This document shows positions 21,439-33,194 of a DNA stretch of 64,000 bases, in pieces; the first letter of the stretch is position 1; the number at the start of each line of letters is the position of its first letter. Origin of the DNA: Gonapodya prolifera JEL478 (taxonomy: Eukaryota > Monoblepharomycota > Monoblepharidomycetes > Monoblepharidales > Gonapodyaceae); assembly GCA_001574975.1 (NCBI GenBank), contig KQ965796.1, forward strand, positions 157,349 through 221,348, in the 5' to 3' direction. Made by a program: the position numbers and the translations under genes. The notes under the pieces were generated by a model that ran no database searches, had not been told where the DNA came from, and worked only from the letters and a program-made list of their open reading frames with translations.

Positions 21439-21469
21439 TGTTCTTCTTATGTAAGATAAAGCTCTGTGA
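21439..21469 (-). promoter_or_regulatory. Conserved upstream element, copy C
   Basis: On the minus strand ATCACAGAGCTTTATCTTAC followed by ATAAGAAGAAC, about 140 bp upstream of the copy C ATG. It matches the elements upstream of copies A and B. Confidence 0.5.
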
Positions 21470-21715
21470 TATTTACCGTCGACGCTCGTTAAGCAGTCGG
21501 CAATCGCTCCTCCAGCTCCCTTCGCCTGTCTGTTTGCTCCAAAGGAGAAACGATCGCTCAGCTTTCAGTCATTCGCGACTGATTTCACCTGACGCTCTTA
21601 TACCTGAAGGTAGATGTGGGGTTGGCTTGAAACTCGAATTTTCTGCTGCCCTTCCAGTGAACATTTTGTTTGCTCTTTATCCAACCACTTTCTGATTTGA
21701 CCATTCCCCCCGATT

Positions 21716-24700
21716 ATGGCGCCACCACCCTACCGGACATCGACGCCTGTATCGTTTTTTCCCCTTTTCGCTGACCTTGTAGGGTCTTTGACTGGCGAAT
21801 CAGGGCTGGAATCCACCCCTTCACATCCTGTCCTCTCCGCTCCTACCATCCGATATCCGCTGAATCCTACCTCACGATCCGCCCTCGAATCCTTTTATTC
21901 GACGTGCCTGGACTTGTCCCGCGACCCTCCCCGATTCACCGACCCCGCGTCCGTGTGGACCAAACGTCTCGCTACTCGGCGCGCCGCAGCGGCGTACAAT
22001 TTGCGGACGAGAAAGCGGACACGCGATGCCCAGAAGCTGGAGGAGTTGATGGATGAGCTGGACCGTCGAGGCGATTCGGGATCCGCGCCAGGTGTTGACC
22101 GCCGGCATTTGACAGCCAAACCGCCGTCGTCGGGCGAAATTCTCAGTATTCTTTGGCTCCTTCTCGGACTTGAGAATATAGCAGAGGGGGAACCAGCTTG
22201 TCCTGTACCTGGGGATTCTGGGCCGTTTCACGAGAGCGCGGACAATGTCGCACCATTCGAAACACCGCAGCTCGTCCACCGTGTTGATTCAGGTGTGTGG
22301 ACAGTATGAACCATTGTCGCGCTACTGCTCTGACGACCATTCCTTCCAGCGGTATCGCTTCCCCAGCCATCATCCCAGATCATAATCAGCCTTCCACCAC
22401 TGCTCCCTCTCACTATACAACCGCACGATCCCCTTCTCGGTGCTCTCTCACGGCCATTCGCGATACTACAACCCCCACATTTACCGCTGGACCCGTCCCC
22501 CTTCCCCAATGCCCCGAAACTTACATTACCTCCGCTTCCCCGCACTCCACAAGACGTTCTCTCTCGACGGGCCGTGGACGCAACAAGGGATGTATGGGCA
22601 GCAGAAGGGGATTTCAGGGGACCTCAAGGTGCTCGTGGTGGTGGCATGGAACGAAGGACCGAACGACGTGATACGGGGACTGGAAGCGGAAGAGAGAACC
22701 CTGTTCCATATATTCCATCGACACAATGGTCGCAATTTGTCAACATACCAGAAGATTCCAAGGTAACTCGCAAGCTTCTTTGGAGTGCAGGTCCCGAAGC
22801 TCGCTAATCCTGCATCCCGTTTCCGAAGCACCCCACACCCTCATGGTCTTCATCTCCGTCGAATAATCCGTCTCTGGAGCCCAATAGCGCCCCATCCTTA
22901 CCAACTCTCTTCACTCTTGCCCCATCTCCAACAGTCTCATCGGCTCTTTGGTCCTACTTCGCACATCCATTGAACCGCAATGTGTGGCATCCTCGAAAGG
23001 AAATTCCACACACAGAACTTGAGAAAGAGCTCACTATGCTCCTCCTTGGCGTTGGGGGACGAATATTCGAATGGCGACCTCTCGGGGACGGTGGTCGGGG
23101 ATCTTTCGCAGTGAAGCCGGATATGGAGGGAGTGAGGCCCGCAGGGTGGACCGTGGGTGCCGCGCGCAGGTACCGTCCAATCCGTTCATCGTTATGGCTA
23201 TTCGAGTGGCCTCACTGACGTTATATAACGTCACATTGATCACCAGCTTCTTCGCACCGTTCCTCACTTCGGGGACACGTTTTCGCCAGCTCCGTCACAC
23301 CTCTGGTCACATCACTGGTCCATCCCTGTCACCAACCCACGTTGCTCTGATATCGTGGCTCCGCATTATCCTTGAACAGGTTGCTGGATCAATCCTTGCA
23401 GAGGGTGGACAGAAGTCGAGCGGCGTGGACGGAAACGTGTCTGCACTTCTGGGCTTGCATGATCTCGCTGTGTCAATTGGCAAAAGGCTGGAATGTGTGA
23501 ACGATATGTTCGTGCCCGTAGTGAAAGGGGAACCTTCGCACAAGGTTCTCGGGAGTCTCTACTCCGGTCTCAAGAGGATACACACGTTAGGAAACGATGA
23601 CTCTATTCGCGACGTCGTGGGAGCCTTGGACGTTGCATCGAGATGGTGGTTGCACGGAATGTGGAGGTGGATCCAGCACGGCGGCCAGAGGGACAACTGG
23701 CTGGAAAACGTGACGGTGGAATGCGCTGATGGTAGCTTATGGGACGGGTATGGGGAGGTGACAAGGCAGGCAAGTTCTATGGTCTTTGGACTGGTGCCAG
23801 CCCCCAATTCCCTGATGTTAACAAGATGTGCACTTCTTCAGATTGACCCTTCCCGGATACCGTCACTCTTACCCACTCTTCTTGCGCGCCGGATCTTGCG
23901 CGCGGGTCGCGCAGCTGAGATGATTGGAGACCTTTCCCCGAATCATCCAGTTCTCCGGGCAAAACTGGTGCCGCAGTCGGATGAGTGGACGATTGCCGCG
24001 CAGGGTGGGACGCAAACGGTTTGGTACGTGACTGGGGACTATGAGACGAGGTAAGGGGTCCCCCTTGATGTTAGTGGAATTGTAGATGACGACTGGTGCG
24101 CTATCAACAACATCAGATTCTCTCGTGCTTTCGAAAACCGATTGCGCTCCGCTTGCGAGTCAGTTCAAGCGTGGGAACGCGATCTCGCCCAGCGCGTTGC
24201 ACAGGAGCAGCAAGCCGCATTGAGGAGGGAATTGGAAGCGAAAGATTTGGTGAGAAGAAAAGGTACCACGCAAGGAGGTTTCAAAGTGTTGTGATCATGA
24301 ATATTATGTTTTAGGCCAAACTTAAAGATGAGCAGGCTGCGCAAGCGAAGCTAGAGAAAAGAAGGATGGATGAGGAGAGGAAGAGGGTTTGGAGAGGGGA
24401 GGTCGAAGTGAGTACACGTTGAGTGGTGTTGGCAAAGCTCAGCTACATACCATTTCAACCATCAGAACTTTCTCTCAACCCGCCCGCCAGCGGTTCGGAC
24501 ACCTTCTCCATCCACCACGACCCAAGACACTGCACTACTGGCACTCGAAGGGGTTGCTCGGAATGTTATTCTGTCGGAGCACGAGGCACGTATCGCAGCA
24601 CTGGAGAAACGGGAGAGGATAGTCGATTGGAGAGCGAGGAGGGCGCAGTTGGCAGAGACAAGGATGCAGATATTGCGGGATAATGTATGGGAACACATCA

Positions 24701-26565
24701 CAGCTTGGGTCAGGCCAGTGTGGGAAGTGGAAGAAAATGAAACCTGGGAGACGGATTTCATCGATGAAGAAGAGCCGGAAGAGAAAAGAACTTCAGACGT
24801 TTTACAACAGGAGAATGCTTCGGAAGAAGCTCATAACGTCGAGGAGAATATCGCAGGTCAGGAACAGCCCGAACAATCTCCCGAGGCGCTTGGATGCTCT
24901 GAAAATCCTAACGAACTCGGTGCGAGAGAGATGTACGACGGAGAACATGGACTAAATAATGGAAATATTGCTCGGAACGGCATGAAATCCCCAATTGAAA
25001 GCACTGTCGGTTCTAGTGTCGCTGAGAATCAGAAAGAGCTTCGAGGGTCTTCGCCAGCTCCAATGGTTCCGGAGGATAGCAAGCGACAACATTCTCCTGC
25101 AACAACACGTTCTGACCCTCAAAGTCTACTGTCCGCCTCGAAGGGCTTCATACCTCCAGTTTCCCCGTCAACATTCTTCCGCCTCGTCTCTCTTCCTCGC
25201 ACCATTTCGGAATCCACTCGGCCTCCCAAAGTTACATCTCTCCTGCCTCCGGAACTTTGTGTTTCTTTAATGCTTCACCGCCCGTTGCGCGCTCAGTGCT
25301 GCCTCCTTGAGCGTGTATCACTATCTTTGCTATTAGGTATTCCTGATCTAAAGCGAGCCATGCATCTTGTCAGGAGCCACGCTCTTGTCGGCAGCGGGAC
25401 TTTTAGCGTTGCGGTCCGCGAAGTTGTTCGGGATATGTGGCAGCCGGGAAGCGTAGAATCCGTATGGGAAGCGAAGGATGTGTGGGGTTCTGTTGTATGG
25501 GGGCGAAGGGTCGCCGAGGCTTTCGGGAGCGTGGAGGAGCTCGATTGGAAGGTTGAGCTGAAAGGTAATGGCGTGGGGGATGATGGCGTGCCGTACGGCG
25601 CTTATTGTGAGTGTGACATGGGTGACAGATACTGCACATCCTGAGCGACCGTCGACCTCCGCACTTTTCACCAGCGATCCACGCACTGTCCCCACTCCAT
25701 CTTCGTCTTCAACTTCCGAACAGGATTTCGGCCACATTGTTCCCTCCACCAATTTTGGACAAGTACACTCAGATCACATCGTTCCTCCTTCGCATACTCG
25801 TAGCCGACGTCGCAGCCAATCAACTTTCCACCCGGCGACACCGCGCAGAGCGAGAAGCAGAAGCTGTTTTGTGGAGGATGAAGGTGTTCGTGAAGGGAAT
25901 GATGGCGCACGTGGAGCACGGAGTCGTGGGGAGGTGGTGGGGTGTATTGACGGATTTGGTGACACGCGCGGAGAAACTCTCAAGCAGCGGCCGACTGGAT
26001 GTTGGGGTTGGAGCGATGGGTGATAACGAGGATGATCACACTGAGATTGGGATGGTCGAGTGAGTTTTCGTCATGTTACATCTCTTTGGAGATCGCTGTC
26101 CGTTGTTCTAAAAGAAACACCACAATCTGAATAACCAGCACGGACGCCGATGTCCCTACATCGCTCGCTGCCCAGTCACGACTCTCTCCAACGTCACCAC
26201 CTCCGCGCAGTGTCCCGGAGCTTCTGGCACGTCACAACTCCTGCCTCGACCTGATGCTCAGTGGTTGCCTCCTCGGTCTTCGTTTCGCCCCACTTCGACA
26301 GATACTTGAAGCAATGCTTGACGCCGTGGTTCGCGTCGCTCGATCCCTCACTGGCAACGCTCACGCAGACGAGGAATCACGTCGTCACGCTGTGGAAATG
26401 GCGGTTGCAGATTGGGAGTCGGCAGCGAGGTTGTTTTTTGCCGTGGTAGCCAAGTTGGTCGCGCGGAAGGCGCGAGGAGCGGATTGGGAGACTACGATGA
26501 TGGAGGAGATGGTTGAGAGGGTGGATGGTGGTGGATGGTACCGGAACAAAGTGTTCGCCTCTTGA
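21716..26565 (+). CDS. Gamma-tubulin complex component, GCP6-like
   Basis: GCP proteins bind gamma-tubulin and build the ring that nucleates microtubules at the spindle pole. Nine exons (21716-22292, 22350-22762, 22829-23169, 23247-24050, 24117-24249, 24315-24407, 24466-25606, 25675-26059, 26139-26565) join in frame to about 1437 residues. The N-terminal GCP (GRIP1) half includes LLLGVGGRIFEWR, LEQVAGSILAE, a segment WWLHGMWRWIQHGGQRDNWL and LLARRILRAGRAAEMI. A coiled-coil follows (AKLKDEQAAQAKLEKRRMDE), then a long acidic, disordered insertion (about 830-1010). The C-terminal GCP (GRIP2) half includes LMLHRPLRAQCCLLERVSL, LPNRISATLFPPPILDKYTQ and HNSCLDLMLSGCLLGLRFAP. The large insertion between the halves favours GCP6 over the smaller GCP2-4; GCP5 is the alternative. 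Confidence 0.88.
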
Positions 26566-27441
26566 TTGGCACACAGTTTCGACATGCGGTGGTACCTTCT
26601 GTTTGGTATTGCCGGCATGTCAAATAGTGCTCCTGCCCAATTTTGTATTTCCGCACGTAATTTGGATGCCAGCAGAAAACCATAAGAGCTGAGAAATTCA
26701 TGACTTGACGGGAACTTGGGAATACGCTGGCGCAGACTGGGTACGAGTGAGTGCAAGGAGAGGAAAATACAAAGTGCTCGTGGTTTGTGCATTCGAAAGG
26801 TTCGGAGGCTGGGAAGCCTTGTAAGTTCGATCAAGCAGCTCCATATCCAGGCTGCGCGGTCATTTGTGCTCCGCCAACATGGACCCTGTACTGCTGGTTC
26901 GCAAACTGCTCCAATGTCAGATGCCGACACGTACCCCATTCATTGCGCTTGGGTGGAAGCCAAATCGGCGTACCATTGTCACGTCTCCTTGGTTTCTTTG
27001 ACGAGACTTCTGCGCCGAACTCATTCCAAGATGAGAACACATATCCCACTGAGTGAATCGTCTTCCACGGAGAGACCTCGGAGCCGACGGTGTGACATCA
27101 TTTTTATGAGGATGGCATGGAGATTCATTCGTGATGGTGTTGTGTGGGAATGTAGAGAGCGTTGGCATCTCCGTGGGGCGTCTAGCACTTTGGTATCTTC
27201 CGCCGTCGCTGCTGCTATGCAAAAGAGAACCAACCTTGCCATTACATGAGACGGCGAAGCTCGAGATTCGACTGCCCAGAGTTACGCCATTCTGTCATCA
27301 AAGTATCCAGTAAAAACCTTCAACCGAGCGGGAGATGGTGGGGAATTGTGCAAAATCGTACAGCACGCGAAGGAGGATAAGGGACGAATCAAACAATGCA
27401 TAAAGCATCTCTCACATGATTTGCTGTGGGATCCTTCGAGT
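26566..27441. other. Gene-poor stretch 3' of the GCP6-like gene
   Basis: Short frames on both strands, no motif recognised. It presumably holds the GCP6-like 3' UTR at its left end. Confidence 0.35.
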
Positions 27442-27930
27442 GTTGCATCCGAGCGGCTGTGTACATGGAGTTTCCGAATTGCGTCGATGGGGTGGAGGTC
27501 GCGACGGCTGGGGAACAGCGCTCAGATGCTGAAGGAGATGCAAGCTGCATCTCTCGTAGGATTGAGTGTCAAATCCGTCGCGTGCTGCTTCTGAGCTACG
27601 TTCCACGTTGAGTCTGTTCTTCGCTACCGTGTCTGGAGAGGCCGCGCCGGTCAGAAAAGCACGCTCAGATGCAGCAGACCAAACCACTTTTATTAATGAG
27701 GGGCGCAATCCGTTCCGCGCTGCATCTAAGCGGCCGTACACGTGGATTTTCTGGGTGGGATTGATGAATGAGCACGTCGCGACGGTCAGAGAGCCACGCT
27801 CAGATGCAGCAGACAACGCATATAGCACCTCCCACGCGATTAAGTGTGGAATCCGTCCCGCGCTGCATCGGAGCGATGGTGCAAGTGGAGTCTCCGGGGT
27901 GGGTTCTGCGCACGATTTTTTCCGAACCAC
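27442..27930. repeat. Tandem array of about 140-bp units
   Basis: Unit starts can be set by the motif TGCATC(C/T)(G/A)AGCGG at 27442 and 27720, a decayed form at about 27583 (CTGCTTCTGAGC) and a last one at 27862. A second internal landmark, GCTCAGATGC, occurs at 27519, 27663 and 27798. Spacings are 135-144 bp. Three full diverged units and a partial fourth are present. On the minus strand most of the array is one open frame in which SAAS-E-R-type words recur, but I see no sign that it is a gene. Confidence 0.7.
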
Positions 27931-28257
27931 CCCACAAACTCCACACCGTTTTGTTGATTCAATCCGACCACTTTTCTCGTCTTAGAAGACGAGCAGAGGA
28001 AATGCCTGTTTCTGGTCACATTTACGCATTCTGGGGCTCATTGGGCCATCAGGCGGTTCACAATACAAAAATTGGAAATGGCAGCCACGACGGCAGCTGG
28101 GACAAGGGTAATAGCTTTTATCTATTGGAAAATGAAAAGAGGAGGCAAATCGTTGAGATTGGAGAATATGTTTTTGCAGTGCACACAACAAATCCGGCAA
28201 AAGCGACTTCGAGTGAGCCATCCATCCATCGAAACCGATCATCGTGGACAGACCGAA

Positions 28258-29443
28258 ATGGTGGGTTTCAGGACGACAGTGGAAGACAGACGGCTGGCGG
28301 AGATTTCAGATAGGTGGAATGGCTGGATGGATGGGATTGGCGGTGGTGCAGGCCAGTTTGAACAAAAGAGGGGTAGGCTCGGCGGACTGCAGCCTTGAGG
28401 TCAGGAAAGGCGGAATTGGAAAGGAAGGAACGGAGCATGATCACGGGGCTGTCGATGGAGCTGTCGCATTTCACGGCGGAAACTGTTCGATGTCGACTGG
28501 GACCAACCAAGTTTCCACTCCATGTTACAGGCCAAGTTAAAGACTTACGAGCTCAGGAACAAGACAAAGGCGGACTTGACGAAGCAGCTGGACGAGCTCA
28601 AGTGAGTCCGCTCAAGTGTCTTCGCTCTGGGCCCCCAACTCACCCTAGAAAACTCGCAACAGGCAGGAGCTCTCTTCCCTGCGAGTCCAGAAGGTCGCTG
28701 GCGGTGCTACGGCCAAGCTCTCTAAAATGTACGTATCTCTTGATGCCGCGATGAGGAAGGTGAAACGGCGGATGCTCGCTTTTGACGGGGTGGATGTTCG
28801 GGAATGGCAACCGTTGGGACAGAAAGGACGACCACACACTTGACGACACATGCGGTGCGCAAGAAGATGCTAACATGTTATGTACGGATTTGACCGGCGG
28901 AGAGCAACCTTTCTTCGCCAAGGATTGGGCGCCCTGGGACTAGGTCGGGAAAACGCTACTTTCACCGCTTTTTGCTGTGCTCTCCTTTTCGTGAAACGAG
29001 TGCTTAACTGTTACAACGGACACCCTCTTCCCCTCTGTCACGAATTTGCCCCTCCAGCCACACCGTCCGCAAAAACGTCGCCCGCGTCCTCACCGTCATC
29101 TCGCAAACCCAGCGTGAGCAGCTCCGGATCTTCTACCAGGGCAAGAAATACCTCCCCCTCGACCTCCGCGCGAAGAAGACCCGCGCCCAGAGGAGACGCT
29201 TGACCCGCTTCGAGGAGTCCCGGAAGACGGAGAGGCAGATCAAGAAGGAGAGACATTTCGGACAGAGGAAGGTGCGTTCCATATCTAAAGCTGAACGAGG
29301 CTGTGTTGGAGCGGGATCTTCGGGTGACGTGGAGTGCAGAAGAAGTGCCGTCGTCTAACGCTGATGGTCCTATTTTTGTGACCTTCTTCTTCATTCAACT
29401 CATACCCTCGTTCTCCTCCCCACAGTACGCTGTCAAAGCCTAA
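28258..29443 (+). CDS. RPL35: 60S ribosomal protein L35 (uL29)
   Basis: uL29 lies at the polypeptide exit tunnel of the large ribosomal subunit. The mature part is certain: exons 28531-28601, 28663-28728, 29058-29271 and 29426-29443 encode [20 protein letters not shown], then [40 protein letters not shown], the basic block [20 protein letters not shown] and the terminal RHFGQRKYAVKA. With one Met this is 123 residues, the normal family length. As in many ribosomal protein genes, the ATG is probably the last codon of an upstream exon; the best candidate is the ATG at 28258-28260, directly followed by GTGGGT. An ATG at 28522 would instead add MLQ before AKLK. Intron 3 (28729-29057) is long for this window and could house a small RNA, though I see no clear box motifs. 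Confidence 0.93.
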
Positions 29444-30937
29444 ATGTGTGGTGGTCGGTGCCCGGGTCCGTGTGTACAGTCAGAGTCTTGTAGCTCATCG
29501 CATGCATGCACATGCACTGTCGCTTGGGGAAATATAATTTGCGCACTCATTCTCATTTGAATTGGTCCGAGTCTCTTCGTGATGTTGTCTCGCTCTTGTG
29601 CGAGTGATCAGAAGTTCGCGGTATCAATGAGTCAACGTTTGCAAAACTGAGACCCCATACAGCCACGGTTGTGTGACCTCCTTCGGCGGACAACTGACAG
29701 TGCGGCACGCGGTGTTTCCCACAGTGACCTTTTCGGCAGATAGAGCTGTACAAGGTCTCGATGATCATCCTTCTTTATGACTTGGTGTCGTGAGCATTGT
29801 CAGAATTCCGAGTCGTATCGTACAATGTGCTACACTGTAACTTTATCACGCCAAAATACATGCTAAACGCTCGTGTTTTCTGTCATTCTTTGTGTTCTGT
29901 CTTTAATATGCTCGACAAGGCGTTCAATGAAATGTTTGGATTGGTGTTGGTGGAACCGCACAGAGGAGGAGATGCCGTAGAACAAGAAATGCGCTTCTCA
30001 AGCGTGAATCAAGTTCAACAAGTTTGGGTAGGGTGATGCTCAAGTGCGAAGAAACTGTAGTTTTTGACTTCATCTGTCGTCGCCACAGCACCTCTCCTTC
30101 AACTTCATCCGTTGCTTTTCCTCACTCCAAAGTGTTTGTCGCAGTTCCTTCTTGCCCGAATTCCTGAGCAAGAAGGAACAGCGTCAAAGTCTTGGGGCGA
30201 CACTGCAACTGCTGTATTGTTTCGCAACTTCGAGTGGCGCGGATATGGGGATAGTTTTTTGATACCCAGAAGGTGGTTCACATCATAGTGCACTCTGGGC
30301 AATGTCGGTCTTTCAAGAATTGCCAATGGGGTACAGTTTCAGACAATGGATCCCGACCGCGACAAAATTATTGGTTTGGAGGGCAAGTTTTGACGTCGGC
30401 TTTTGAAGCTGGTGGAATCGTGTCCTTCAACGGTGAAGTGGCTTCCCGAATACCGGCAAGTAAGTTTAGTTTGCAAGATACAATGAAGTGTCTCTGCGCC
30501 ATTTCATAATTTGAAAGTTCAAATGGCGCAGCACAGAACGGAAACCGCAAGCTGCAAGTTTTCTTCCCTATTATTTGCGCGGCGTGGTATTAAGTGCTAA
30601 GCGTCGAAGCTAGGAGGTACAGTCTCTTGATGATTCCAGATGAGATTAATGTCATTGTCGCGTTGGAAAGCGTCGGCAGTCTGGGTGAACGTCAGCAATT
30701 CCAAGGGGTCCTCATCACAATTGTTAAAACCCGCAACCTATTTTCTTGACCTTTTGCTCTAATGGCTTCCTGACAATGAACTCAAAAGAAATCCCGTCGC
30801 GTGTCCCGATAATATCTTTTAAGAGCCGTGGACACTGTTGCCGTTCACATTTGAAAAACCAGGACTGGTGACAACATTGTCGAAGTTGGATACAGAACTC
30901 AGGATCATATGGCCACCACAGCACTGATATATTACGT

Positions 30938-31018
30938 AAACGTCACGTCAACCACGTATAGTCAGGCTTTGTACATTCCGCATTCGGATACCTTGGGCCG
31001 GAGCTCAAGCAAATCTGT
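30938..31018. repeat. Diverged repeat pair, member 1
   Basis: AAACGTCACGTCAACCACGT at its start and GGAGCTCAAGCAAATCTG at its end match 31592-31675, with a more diverged middle. Confidence 0.55.
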
Positions 31019-31591
31019 AAAGCAAGAATTGATAGTTGCTGCGTGTGGCGTGAGACCTGGTTGGGTTGAAATAGCAACAATGACAACGTTTTCGTTAGAT
31101 TTGGCGCCTCGTGGTAATAGTACCAGGCTACCGTACTAAAAAATCGAATCTCTGTGATGGATTGTTCCCAATGGAAGATGATCATACCATGGCAACAAAG
31201 ATTGTAATACATAAAAAGTACCACTCGCTGGCTAGTGTGTGACGTTGAGAGTAGATCCACGAAGAAGCGAGACTTTTGGAAGGGGTCGGGGCTGACGTCA
31301 CTGCGTGAACGGGCGTCCTTCATTCGTACGCAAATTCTGCGCGTACGCACTCAAAGTATGCATGATGATCTGCGGTTTACCACCCTGTTGATTGATTCAA
31401 TCAATTCTGTAAGCAGAGGAGCTTTTGTACCAGTCCCCATGACATCTCTGATATCTTTTTACGAGACGTGGGGCATTGTTGCGGGCGCAGCCTGATTCCA
31501 CGTTTTAAAATGTGTCAAACGACTGTCATACAGAAGAAAGTTATTTGTATCTGAATGTACACAGAGGCGCCCGCGCACACTTCATGTCCTG

Positions 31592-31675
31592 AAAACGTCG
31601 ACGTCACGTCGACCACGTATCGTTAGTTTTCTTGTTCCGCGCTTAGATGCCCTGAACGGGAGCTCAAGCACATTT
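31592..31675. repeat. Diverged repeat pair, member 2
   Basis: ACGTCACGTCGACCACGTAT at its start and GGGAGCTCAAGCACATTTG at its end match 30938-31018. The two lie in the same orientation about 650 bp apart. Confidence 0.55.
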
Positions 31676-32272
31676 GCGCCCCGAGAGGCGGCAGGTGCGA
31701 CGACTAACGTATGAAATGTTCGTTCCAAAGTTCCGACCATATTTTATTACGACGATCATCGTTGAAATGACGACGTATTACTGTAACGCGATGCCCGGTC
31801 TCCTGTCTAAGTGCTGAGCCTAGAAAGCTGTGGGAGTCGGGAGAGGCCGGCCGTGGCGGCCTTGATGTGACCCAACCGACGACGACCTTTTCTTTTGTCG
31901 TGATTCCGTTCCACGAACATGCGTCGACGCGCAAGTGGTCCATGCTCAGGAATGATTGAACAGGACAGAGTTTCGTGCGAGTCCACTGCACGATGTGAAG
32001 TTAATAGAAGCAACGTTTAGACTTTAGTCAAGATTCGTTGTTCTGAATTGGGTAAGACTTGAGTCAACAGGCAGTTTGGACGGCGCGGTAAATCGTGATG
32101 GAATATGAATTTGACAATGATGACATGCACGCCAAGGCCCAAGCAGAGAGTAATATTTTAAAGTAGTATATCTGAAATTTCGGCTCTGGCAACGTAACCT
32201 GACGTCATGCATCCATCAGTAGCATCATAACAAATATTTCGCACCAGTACGTTGAATGTCGAAGAACGACGT

Positions 32273-33194
32273 TTAAGCGAAGAGAGCAAAGACGGCAAAG
32301 ATGGCTGATTTGTGGGAAGTTTTTGGTGTTTAGCATTCTGTGACATCAGGAAGTACGAAAGAATTTTGAATCTCACCTGCGATGGACAGCACTGTCTTGG
32401 ATGCGACGTTGGACGTGGCGGAGCCTGGTTTGCTGGAAGATCGGAGATATAAATGTTAGGCGACAAACGCTTCTATGACCCTCGCTTGCAGCTGTGCAAG
32501 TACTCACGTCTGCGTGTTGGCGCCAGCCGGTGCCGGTGCCGGGCCGGTAGTCGTACCAGAGGTCACGCCCTTGCACGCGTCCAAGTTGACCTGCGATCCG
32601 AGGTTCTGGCATGTAGCTCCCTGCTGCTGGTCCAGGGCGTCCAGCTGGGCCTGAGAAAGGCTGGTAATCTGCGCACAGCCCTGGTCAAACGCCGAGGAGA
32701 TCTGCTTCGCGGTATCGGCGGTGATTGCCGGGGAGGTTCCGACGAGGCTGTTGATGCAGGCCGTGAAAAGGCTCTTTTGCGAGGCTGGGCAGATACAGTT
32801 GGTGTAGAAGGTGCTGCATTTGCCCTGGGTTCCGAGGCAGTTATTGGCCCAGGAGACGCAGGAGGTGCAGTCGGGGGCTCGTTTGGCGAGACGGGACGCG
32901 GTGGAGTGTTCGAGGGCGGCCACGTCGGTGAGGAGGGACGTAACTGTTCCAAGGGCAGACATCGGGGCGTAAGTACGGGGACAGGGGAGGGGGTTCAGGA
33001 AAAGAGAACAGTGATTGCAGCGTACCTTTCTCGATCACTGCGACGTCGAAGGTGCTTGCGCGCGCGGGGGCGAATGCGACGAGGGAGACGGCGAGGGCAG
33101 ACTGTGGAGGAAGATTGGCGATTCTGCACGGGGAGAGGGAAGGGGACGTGATTGGGGGACTTACCAGAGCGATTGCGGAGAGAGACGCGCGCAT
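32273..33194 (-). CDS. Secreted ten-cysteine protein with GPI-type tail (paralogue 1)
   Basis: Five exons (33194-33165, 33101-33026, 32943-32508, 32432-32377, 32304-32273) join in frame to 209 residues. The signal peptide is MRASLSAIALSALAVSLVAF with cleavage likely after APARA. A KR dibasic site sits just before the cysteine domain (RLAKRAPDC). Cysteines follow CX2CX6CX6CX6CXCX10C and three more further on; landmarks are CVSWANNC and CICPASQKSLFTAC. After a Pro/Ala/Thr linker the protein ends SKTVLSIAAIFAVFALFA, a hydrophobic tail typical of GPI-anchor signals. The cysteine spacing recalls the CFEM domain of fungal cell-surface proteins but is not a clean match. Two paralogues follow on the same strand. 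Confidence 0.8.

Larger units (their letters stand above)
29444..32272. other. Gene-poor, AT-richer stretch
   Basis: No gene recognised in 2.8 kb. It contains a diverged pair of repeats (30938-31018 and 31592-31675) listed below. Its left end holds the RPL35 3' UTR. Confidence 0.4.

Noticed and set aside
27412-27930. 172-codon minus-strand frame over the tandem repeat array
   Set aside because: The frame stays open because the repeat unit is nearly a multiple of three and lacks stops; no sign of a gene.
27442-27930. CRISPR-like array (repeats at regular spacing)
   Set aside because: Units are adjacent, diverged and lack distinct spacers; the genome is eukaryotic.
29272-29425. Intronic C/D snoRNA in RPL35 intron 4 (CTGATGG, CTGA-like words)
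   Set aside because: Boxes are imperfect, without a terminal stem or correct spacing.
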